NCBI RefSeq assembly: GCF_000730645.1
Contig: NZ_BBIU01000009.1
Location: 57,997 to 121,996, forward strand
Source of the DNA: Pseudomonas parafulva NBRC 16636 = DSM 17004
GTDB lineage: Bacteria; Pseudomonadota; Gammaproteobacteria; Pseudomonadales; Pseudomonadaceae
Length of the DNA: 64,000 nt
Direction of reading: 5' to 3'
Below are positions 57,386 to 64,000 of the stretch, piece after piece (positions within the stretch are counted from its first letter, which is position 1; each line of letters opens with the position of its first letter). A program made the position numbers and the translations under genes. The notes beneath the pieces were generated by a model, which ran no database searches, was not told the DNA's origin, and saw nothing but the letters and a program-made list of their open reading frames with translations.

Positions 57386-59995
57386 GTGCTTGAAGCCTAC
57401 CGCAAACACATCGAAGAGCGCGCCGCTCTGGGTATCGTGCCCCAGCCGCTGAACGCCGAACAAACTGCAGGCCTGGTCGAGCTGCTGAAAAACCCGCCGG
57501 CCGGCGAAGAAGCCTTCCTCGTAGACCTGATCACCAACCGCGTACCGCCAGGGGTAGACGAAGCTGCCTACGTCAAGGCCGCTTTCCTCTCCGCCGTGGC
57601 CAAGGGCGAAGCCAAGTCCCCGCTGATCGACCGCAAGCTCGCCACCGAGCTGCTGGGCACCATGCAGGGCGGCTACAACATCGAAACGCTGGTCGCGCTG
57701 CTGGATGACGCCGAACTGGGCGCCGTCGCGGCCGAAAAGCTCAAGCACACCCTGCTGATGTTCGATGCCTTCCACGACGTGGCCGAAAAAGCCAAGGCGG
57801 GCAACGTTCACGCCAAGGCCGTGCTGGAATCCTGGGCTGCTGGCGAGTGGTTCACCTCGCGCCCTGCCATCGCCGACAAGTACACCCTGACCGTGTTCAA
57901 GGTGCCTGGCGAAACCAACACCGACGACCTGTCCCCGGCACCTGATGCCTGGTCGCGCCCTGACATCCCGCTGCACGCCCTGGCCATGCTGAAAATGGCC
58001 CGTGACGGCATCGAGCCAGAGCAACCCGGTTCGGTCGGCCCGCTGAAGCAGATCGAAGCGGTACGCGCCAAAGGCTTCCCGGTCGCCTACGTGGGTGACG
58101 TGGTTGGTACCGGTTCGTCGCGTAAATCCGCCACCAACTCGGTGCTGTGGTTCTTCGGCGACGACATCCCGTACGTGCCGAACAAGCGCGCCGGTGGCTT
58201 CTGCTTCGGCACCAAGATCGCCCCGATCTTCTACAACACCATGGAAGACGCCGGCGCCCTGCCGATCGAGTTCGACTGCACCAACCTGGGCATGGGCGAC
58301 GTCATCGACGTGTACCCGTACAAAGGTGAAGTGCGCCGCCACGACAGCGACGAACTGGTCACCAGTTTCGCACTGAAAACCGAAGTGCTGCTGGATGAAG
58401 TCCGCGCTGGCGGCCGTATCCCGCTGATCGTCGGCCGTGGCCTGACCGAGAAAGCCCGTGCCGAACTGGGCCTGGGGGCTTCGGACCTGTTCAAGAAGCC
58501 TGAGCAGCCTGCCGACTCCGGCAAAGGCTTCACCCTGGCGCAGAAAATGGTCGGCCGTGCCTGTGGCCTGCCAGAAGGCCAGGGCGTGCGCCCAGGCGCC
58601 TACTGCGAGCCGAAGATGACCACCGTCGGTTCCCAGGACACCACGGGCCCGATGACCCGCGACGAGCTGAAAGACCTGGCGTGCCTGGGCTTCTCCGCTG
58701 ACCTGGTAATGCAGTCGTTCTGCCATACCGCGGCGTATCCGAAGCCGATCGACGTCACCACCCACCACACCCTGCCCGACTTCATCCGCACCCGTGGCGG
58801 CGTGTCGCTGCGCCCAGGTGACGGCATCATCCACAGCTGGCTGAACCGTATGCTGATGCCGGACACCGTCGGCACCGGTGGTGACTCGCACACCCGCTTC
58901 CCGATCGGCATTTCGTTCCCGGCCGGTTCTGGCCTGGTGGCGTTTGCTGCCGCCACCGGCGTGATGCCGCTGGACATGCCAGAGTCGATCCTGGTGCGCT
59001 TCAAGGGTAAACTGCAACCGGGCATCACCCTGCGTGACCTGGTGCATGCCATCCCTTACTACGCCATCCAGAAGGGCCTGCTGACCGTCGAGAAGAAAGG
59101 CAAGAAAAACGCCTTCTCCGGCCGCATCCTGGAAATCGAAGGCCTGGACGAACTGACCGTCGAACAGGCGTTCGAGCTGTCCGACGCCTCGGCCGAGCGC
59201 TCCGCTGCGGGCTGCACCATCAAGCTGCCGGAAAAGGCCATCGCCGAGTACCTGCAGTCCAACATCACCCTGCTGCGCTGGATGATCGGCGAAGGCTACG
59301 GCGATGCCCGTACCCTGGAGCGTCGTGCCCAGGCCATGGAAGCGTGGCTGGCCAACCCTGAGCTGCTGTCGGCCGACGCCGATGCCGAATACGCCGAAAT
59401 CATCGAAATCGACCTGGCCGACGTCAAAGAGCCTGTGCTCTGCGCGCCAAACGACCCGGACGATGCCCGCCTGCTGTCGCAGGTTCAGGGCGAGAAGATC
59501 GACGAAGTGTTCATCGGTTCGTGCATGACCAACATCGGCCACTTCCGCGCCGCCGGCAAGCTGCTGGAGAAGGTCAAGGGTGGCATCCCTACCCGTCTGT
59601 GGCTGGCCCCGCCGACCAAGATGGACGCCCACCAGCTGACCGAAGAAGGCTACTACGGCATCTACGGCAAGGCTGGCGCGCGCATGGAAATGCCAGGCTG
59701 CTCGCTGTGCATGGGTAACCAGGCACGCGTGCAGACCGGTTCGACCGTGGTGTCCACCTCGACCCGTAACTTCCCGAACCGCCTGGGCGACGCGACCAAC
59801 GTGTACCTGGCATCGGCCGAGCTGGCTGCTGTGGCTTCGATCATCGGCAAGCTGCCGACCGTCGAAGAATACATGCAGTACGCGAAGGACATCGACAGCA
59901 TGTCTGCCGACGTCTACCGCTACCTGAGCTTCGACCAGATCGCCGAGTTCCGTGAAGCGGCCGCCAACGCCAAGATCCCGGTGGTCCAGGCATAA
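57386..59995 (+). CDS. acnB: Bifunctional aconitate hydratase 2 / 2-methylisocitrate dehydratase
   Basis: An 869-residue TCA-cycle aconitase B. The N-terminal HEAT-like domain (about 1-160), the swivel domain (about 165-380) and the catalytic domain follow the AcnB order. [4Fe-4S] ligands: Cys in [14 protein letters not shown] near 712 and CxxC in [11 protein letters not shown] near 772-775. Substrate residues are in GGDSHTRFP. Start GTG at 57386 with GAGGG upstream; an ATG 15 bases earlier has no better site. AcnB of E. coli also binds RNA when it loses its cluster, which is of note given the structured leader. Confidence 0.96.
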   Translation: MLEAYRKHIEERAALGIVPQPLNAEQTAGLVELLKNPPAGEEAFLVDLITNRVPPGVDEAAYVKAAFLSAVAKGEAKSPLIDRKLATELLGTMQGGYNIETLVALLDDAELGAVAAEKLKHTLLMFDAFHDVAEKAKAGNVHAKAVLESWAAGEWFTSRPAIADKYTLTVFKVPGETNTDDLSPAPDAWSRPDIPLHALAMLKMARDGIEPEQPGSVGPLKQIEAVRAKGFPVAYVGDVVGTGSSRKSATNSVLWFFGDDIPYVPNKRAGGFCFGTKIAPIFYNTMEDAGALPIEFDCTNLGMGDVIDVYPYKGEVRRHDSDELVTSFALKTEVLLDEVRAGGRIPLIVGRGLTEKARAELGLGASDLFKKPEQPADSGKGFTLAQKMVGRACGLPEGQGVRPGAYCEPKMTTVGSQDTTGPMTRDELKDLACLGFSADLVMQSFCHTAAYPKPIDVTTHHTLPDFIRTRGGVSLRPGDGIIHSWLNRMLMPDTVGTGGDSHTRFPIGISFPAGSGLVAFAAATGVMPLDMPESILVRFKGKLQPGITLRDLVHAIPYYAIQKGLLTVEKKGKKNAFSGRILEIEGLDELTVEQAFELSDASAERSAAGCTIKLPEKAIAEYLQSNITLLRWMIGEGYGDARTLERRAQAMEAWLANPELLSADADAEYAEIIEIDLADVKEPVLCAPNDPDDARLLSQVQGEKIDEVFIGSCMTNIGHFRAAGKLLEKVKGGIPTRLWLAPPTKMDAHQLTEEGYYGIYGKAGARMEMPGCSLCMGNQARVQTGSTVVSTSTRNFPNRLGDATNVYLASAELAAVASIIGKLPTVEEYMQYAKDIDSMSADVYRYLSFDQIAEFREAAANAKIPVVQA

Positions 59996-60006
59996 GGCCA
60001 ATAGCC

Positions 60007-60027
60007 AGCGGCCTGCCATAGGCCGCT
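60007..60027. repeat. Hairpin preceding the acnB terminator
   Basis: AGCGGCCT (60007-60014) and AGGCCGCT (60020-60027) pair perfectly around a five-base loop, 12 bases after the acnB stop and immediately before the main terminator. Confidence 0.6.
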
Positions 60028-60038
60028 TGCTGTATAAG

Positions 60039-60069
60039 AAAGCCCCGGCAGAAATGCCGGGGCTTTTTT
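60039..60069. terminator. Strong bidirectional terminator between acnB and prpF
   Basis: AAAGCCCCGGCA (60039-60050), GAAA loop, TGCCGGGGCTTT (60055-60066), then more T to 60069. On the opposite strand the stem is followed by CTTTCTTAT-like sequence, so it can serve prpF as well. Confidence 0.92.
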
Positions 60070-60095
60070 GTGTGCGGTAGGCAGCGGCTGTGTAG

Positions 60096-61286
60096 TTAGA
60101 AACTGTCTGCCGGCACCCGCACACTGCCCTCCATCAGAATACGCGCGCTGCGGCTCATGATGGCCTTGGTCACCGTCCACTGCCCATCCACCTGGCGTGC
60201 TTCAGCGCCCACCCGCAGGGTACCTGAGGGGTGCCCGAAGCGTACGGCGGTGCGCTCCCCGCCGCCTGCAGCCAGGTTGACCAACGTACCGGGGATGGCC
60301 GCCGCCGTGCCGATGGCCACGGCGGCGGTGCCCATCATGGCGTGGTGCAGCTTGCCCATCGACAAGGCCCGCACCAGCACGTCGATGTCCGCGGCACCGA
60401 GCACCTTGCCGCTGGACGCCGTGTAAGAGGCTGGCGGGGCCACGAACGCCACCTTGGGTGTGTGTTGGCGCCCGGCCGCCTGGTCAACGTGCTCGATCAG
60501 CCCCATGCGCACGGCGCCCCAGGCACGGATGGTCTCGAAGCGTTGCAAGGCGTGGGGGTCGCCATTGATCGCGTCCTGCAACTCGGTGCCGGTGTAACCA
60601 ATTTCGCCAGCCTCGAGGAAAATGGTCGGGATGCCCGCGTTGATCAAGGTAGCCTTGAACGTGCCAACACCCGGTACATCGAGGTCGTCCACCAGGTTAC
60701 CGGTGGGAAACATGGCGCCGCCTGCGCCCTCCTCGTCGGCCGCCGGGTCCAGGAACTCCAGTTGCACTTCGGCGGCAGGGAAAGTGACCCCGTCCAGTTC
60801 GAAGTCGCCGGTTTCCTGCACCTCACCCTCGCTGATCGGTACGTGGGCGATGATGGTCTTGCCGATGTTGGCCTGCCAGATGCGCACTGTGGCAACGCCG
60901 CTGCGCGGGATACGGCTCGGGTCGACCAGGCCGCTTGCGATGGCGAACGAGCCGACCGCAGCCGACAGGTTGCCGCAGTTGCCGCTCCAGTCGACGAAGG
61001 GTCTATCGATACTGACCTGGCCGAACAGGTAGTCCACGTCGTGCGCGGGCCGGGTGCTCGGCGAGACAATAACGGCCTTGCTGGTGCTAGACGTAGCGCC
61101 GCCCATGCCGTCGATCTGCTTGGCGTAGGGGTCTGGGCTGCCGATCACCCGCAGTAGCAACGCGTCACGGGCGGGGCCCGGGGCCTGCGCCCGTTCGGGC
61201 AGGTCTTGCAGGCGGAAGAACACGCCTTTGCTGGTGCCGCCACGCATATAGGTAGCCGGGATCTTGATCTGGGGAGCGTGTGCCAT
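60096..61286 (-). CDS. prpF: 2-methylaconitate cis-trans isomerase PrpF
   Basis: A 396-residue member of the PrpF/DUF453 (diaminopimelate-epimerase-like) family. It isomerises the 2-methylaconitate made by AcnD so that it can be hydrated in the 2-methylcitrate cycle. Landmarks: YMRGGTSKGVFFRLQDLP near residue 14, and GNCGNLSAAVGSFAI near 105, VGTFKATLINAGIPT, and the C-terminal GHPSGTLRVGAEA. ATG at 61286 gives the usual length; an ATG four codons earlier is possible. It lies 56 bases after acnD in the same operon. Confidence 0.94.
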   Translation of the reverse strand: MAHAPQIKIPATYMRGGTSKGVFFRLQDLPERAQAPGPARDALLLRVIGSPDPYAKQIDGMGGATSSTSKAVIVSPSTRPAHDVDYLFGQVSIDRPFVDWSGNCGNLSAAVGSFAIASGLVDPSRIPRSGVATVRIWQANIGKTIIAHVPISEGEVQETGDFELDGVTFPAAEVQLEFLDPAADEEGAGGAMFPTGNLVDDLDVPGVGTFKATLINAGIPTIFLEAGEIGYTGTELQDAINGDPHALQRFETIRAWGAVRMGLIEHVDQAAGRQHTPKVAFVAPPASYTASSGKVLGAADIDVLVRALSMGKLHHAMMGTAAVAIGTAAAIPGTLVNLAAGGGERTAVRFGHPSGTLRVGAEARQVDGQWTVTKAIMSRSARILMEGSVRVPADSF

Positions 61287-61342
61287 GGTCTGAGGCATCC
61301 TGGTGATTCGGGTCCAAGGGCCGCCAGGCGGCCCCGTTTCAT

Positions 61343-63931
61343 TCAGGCAGTGGCTTCGAGGAAGTCCTGGGCAAAACGCTGAAGCACCCCGCCTGCCTCG
61401 TAGATCGACACTTCCTCCGCAGTGTCCAGGCGGCAGGTGACAGGCACCTCCAGGCGCTCGCCGTTGGCGCGGGTGATCACCAGCGTCAGCGTGGCCCGCG
61501 GTGTACGTGCCCCCACGACGTCGTAGGTTTCGCTGCCATCCAGGCCCAGGGTGTTGCGGTCGGTGCCTGGTTTGAATTCCAGCGGCAGTACCCCCATGCC
61601 CACGAGGTTGGTGCGGTGGATGCGCTCGAAGCCTTCGGCGGCAATCGCCTCGACGCCGGCCAGGCGCACGCCCTTGGCGGCCCAGTCTCGGGAAGAGCCC
61701 TGCCCGTAATCGGCACCGGCGACGATGATCAGCGGCTGCTTGCGCTGCATATAGGCCTCGATGGCCTCCCACATGCGGGTCACCTTGCCTTCCGGCTCCA
61801 GCCGCGCCAGCGAGCCCTGCCTGACGCTGCCATCGTCGTTGCGCACCATCTCGTTGAACAGTTTGGGGTTGGCGAACGTGGCACGCTGGGCTGTCAGGTG
61901 GTCACCACGGTGGGTGGCGTAGGAGTTGAAATCCTCTTCCGGCAGGCCCATTTTGGCCAGGTACTCGCCTGCTGCGCTGTCCAGCATGATGGCGTTGGAG
62001 GGCGACAGGTGATCGGTGGTGATGTTGTCCGGCAGCACAGCCAGCGGGCGCATGCCCCGCAGGGTCCGCTCACCCGCCAGGGCGCCTTCCCAGTAGGGCG
62101 GGCGGCGGATGTAGGTGCTCATCGGGCGCCATTCATACAGCGGCGCCACCTTCGGCCCGCGATCTTCCTCGATGGCGAACATCGGGATGTAGACCTTGCG
62201 GAACTGCTCTGGCTTGACCGCAGCGCGGACCACGGCATCGATTTCCTCATCGCTTGGCCAGATGTCCTTGAGGCGGATTTCCTGGCCGTCAACCACGCCC
62301 AGTACATCCTTTTCGATGTCGAAGCGGATAGTGCCGGCAATGGCGTAGGCCACCACCAGCGGCGGCGACGCCAGAAACGCCTGTTTGGCATAGGGGTGGA
62401 TGCGCCCGTCGAAGTTGCGGTTACCCGACAGCACGGCAGTGGCGTACAGATCGCGGTCGATGATCTCTTGCTGGATCACCGGGTCCAGCGCGCCAGACAT
62501 GCCGTTGCAGGTGGTGCAGGCAAACGCCACGATGCCAAAGCCGAGCTGCTCCAGCTCCTTCTCCAGCCCGGCCTCCTCCAGGTACAACTGCACAGCCTTG
62601 GAGCCCGGTGCAAGCGAGGACTTGACCCACGGCTTGCGAATCAGGCCCAGCCTGTTGGCATTGCGCGCCAGCAGGCCGGCAGCGATCACGTTGCGCGGGT
62701 TGCTGGTGTTGGTGCAGCTGGTAATGGCCGCGATAATTACCGCGCCATCAGGCATCTGCCCCGGCACCTGCTCCCACGCGCCCGCGATACCCTTGGCCGC
62801 GAGATCGCGGGTAGCGACCCTGGCATGGGGGTTGGACGGGCCGGCCATGTTGCGCTCCACGCTGGACAGGTCGAAGCTCAACGTACGCTCATACTCGGCG
62901 CCTGCCAGGCTGTCTGCCCATAGGCCGGTGACCTTGGCGTAGGTTTCCACCAGGCGAACCTGCTGGTCGTCCCGCCCGGTCAGGCGCAGGTAGTCGATGG
63001 TCTGCTGGTCGATGGCAAACATCGCCGCCGTGGCGCCGTATTCGGGGGCCATGTTGGAGATGGTGGCGCGGTCGCCCAATGTCAGGGCGCTGGCGCCCTC
63101 CCCGTGAAATTCAAGGTAGGCACCTACTACTTTCTGCTTACGCAGGAACTCGGTCAGGGCCAGTACCAGGTCAGTGGCGGTAATGCCCGAGGCCAGCTTG
63201 CCTGTGAGCTGCACACCCACGATCTCTGGCAGGCGCATCCACGAGGCGCGGCCCAGCATCACGTTTTCCGCCTCGAGGCCACCCACACCGATGGCGATCA
63301 CACCCAAGGCGTCGACATGGGGGGTGTGGCTGTCGGTACCGACGCAGGTGTCTGGGTAGGCGACGCCGTGGTCACTGTGTACCACCGGCGACATCTTCTC
63401 CAGGTTGATCTGGTGCATGATGCCGTTGCCGGGCTGGATGACGTCTACGTTCTTGAACGCTTTCTTGGTCCAGTTGATGAAATGGAAGCGGTCCTCGTTG
63501 CGCCGGTCCTCGATGGCGCGGTTCTTGTCGAAGGCCTGGGGGTCGTAGCCGCCGCACTCCACGGCCAGGGAGTGGTCGACGATCAGTTGCACCGGCACCA
63601 CCGGGTTGACCTGCGCCGGATCGCCGCCTTTGTCGGCAATGGCGTCGCGCAGGCCGGCCAGGTCGACCAGCGCCGTCTGGCCGAGGATGTCGTGGCACAC
63701 CACGCGTGCCGGGAACCACGGGAAATCCAGGTCGCGCTGACGCTCGATCAGCTGCTCCAGCGAGGCGTCCAGGTGGGCAGGGTCACAGCGGCGCACCAGG
63801 TTTTCGGCCAGGACGCGGGAGGTATAGGGCAGGCTGTCGTAGGCGCCGGGCTTGATCGCCTCGACGGCTGCGCGGGCATCGAAATACTCCAGGTCGGTAC
63901 CTGGCAGGGCTTTGCGGTAGGCAGTGTTCAT
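61343..63931 (-). CDS. acnD: Fe/S-dependent 2-methylisocitrate dehydratase AcnD
   Basis: An 862-residue aconitase A-type enzyme dehydrating 2-methylcitrate in propionate catabolism. [4Fe-4S] ligands: Cys in AITSCTNTSNPRNVI near 417 and CxxC in VAFACTTCNGMSG near 483-486. Substrate-binding residues include TDSHTPHVDALG and the swivel-domain GSSRDWAAKG. The start is the ATG of MNTAYRKALPG; a GTG seven codons earlier has no ribosome-binding site. It precedes prpF. Further prp genes (B, C) would be expected just beyond the window edge. Confidence 0.95.
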   Translation of the reverse strand: MNTAYRKALPGTDLEYFDARAAVEAIKPGAYDSLPYTSRVLAENLVRRCDPAHLDASLEQLIERQRDLDFPWFPARVVCHDILGQTALVDLAGLRDAIADKGGDPAQVNPVVPVQLIVDHSLAVECGGYDPQAFDKNRAIEDRRNEDRFHFINWTKKAFKNVDVIQPGNGIMHQINLEKMSPVVHSDHGVAYPDTCVGTDSHTPHVDALGVIAIGVGGLEAENVMLGRASWMRLPEIVGVQLTGKLASGITATDLVLALTEFLRKQKVVGAYLEFHGEGASALTLGDRATISNMAPEYGATAAMFAIDQQTIDYLRLTGRDDQQVRLVETYAKVTGLWADSLAGAEYERTLSFDLSSVERNMAGPSNPHARVATRDLAAKGIAGAWEQVPGQMPDGAVIIAAITSCTNTSNPRNVIAAGLLARNANRLGLIRKPWVKSSLAPGSKAVQLYLEEAGLEKELEQLGFGIVAFACTTCNGMSGALDPVIQQEIIDRDLYATAVLSGNRNFDGRIHPYAKQAFLASPPLVVAYAIAGTIRFDIEKDVLGVVDGQEIRLKDIWPSDEEIDAVVRAAVKPEQFRKVYIPMFAIEEDRGPKVAPLYEWRPMSTYIRRPPYWEGALAGERTLRGMRPLAVLPDNITTDHLSPSNAIMLDSAAGEYLAKMGLPEEDFNSYATHRGDHLTAQRATFANPKLFNEMVRNDDGSVRQGSLARLEPEGKVTRMWEAIEAYMQRKQPLIIVAGADYGQGSSRDWAAKGVRLAGVEAIAAEGFERIHRTNLVGMGVLPLEFKPGTDRNTLGLDGSETYDVVGARTPRATLTLVITRANGERLEVPVTCRLDTAEEVSIYEAGGVLQRFAQDFLEATA

Positions 63932-64000
63932 ATCGTTATCAGGCTCGCTCACGGATAGCGTTCAAACTGATTGTGCAAGCAACCCACGCTCCTTGTGGGA

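Noticed and set aside
57083..60124. A second 1013-codon open frame antisense to acnB and its leader
   Set aside because: Same codon-bias artefact; composition is His/Val/Gly-rich and no domain is recognisable, while acnB is intact.

Overview
The window reads as chromosomal DNA of a Pseudomonas of the P. putida group. It is GC-rich and densely coded, and it carries gene sets typical of that group: cti next to metH, cysI followed by a DUF934 gene, acnB convergent with prpF and acnD, a bacteriophytochrome with two response-regulator genes, queD, zapE and polB. There is no prophage, IS element, integrase or CRISPR array. Most of the window is core genome, with a few accessory or degenerate patches.

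Layout. 1-3.6 kb: the end of a FecCD-type metal-chelate ABC transporter (permease and ATPase), a pseudoazurin and an OprD-family porin, joined by 4-base overlaps or short gaps. 3.6-7 kb: a small unknown gene, a GNAT acetyltransferase, a lipoprotein and a Cache-GGDEF diguanylate cyclase. 7-9.8 kb: an MHS-family transporter, a type II dehydroquinase and a QsuD-type quinate/shikimate dehydrogenase, probably an uptake and catabolic set. 9.8-17.5 kb: a DUF4174 protein, a 1487-residue LRR/NEL-type E3 ubiquitin ligase-like effector and DNA polymerase II. 17.5-20.1 kb: a LysR regulator divergent from a YqcI/YcgG haem-oxygenase-like gene plus a LysE exporter. 20.3-23.2 kb: a secreted protein, AzlC/AzlD, an AraC regulator and a small protein. 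23.3-28.7 kb, minus strand: PCu(A)C and SCO copper chaperones, nfuA, an acyltransferase, and the cis-trans fatty acid isomerase cti. 28.8-38.4 kb: metH, small membrane proteins, an orphan periplasmic binding protein, cysI with DUF934, an NTF2-like protein and an M14 carboxypeptidase.

38.4-39 kb holds two decayed spore-coat-U (Csu pilus subunit) genes, a scar of a lost chaperone-usher locus. 39.3-44.4 kb is a red-light signalling set: bacteriophytochrome kinase, stand-alone receiver and hybrid kinase. A tRNA-Gln follows, then YdcH/DUF465, zapE, a propionyl-CoA synthetase, a LysR regulator and an HPP-CBS membrane protein. 50.6-53.2 kb is an OmpR/HK two-component system with two tandem PepSY genes. 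A patatin-like hydrolase, a split YeeE/YedE sulfur transporter, queD, an unknown protein and a DUF1289 protein come next. 57-64 kb: acnB on the plus strand behind a long, apparently structured leader, convergent with prpF and acnD (2-methylcitrate cycle) across a strong shared terminator.

The most interesting items are the NEL-type effector in a non-pathogen-like background, the LysR/YqcI-YcgG/LysE cassette, the nested inverted repeats in the 285-base acnB leader, the Csu pilus scar, and the transporter-pseudoazurin-OprD string. No wholly new multi-gene system is demonstrated. The YqcI-LysE cassette and the acnB leader are the best candidates for undescribed biology.
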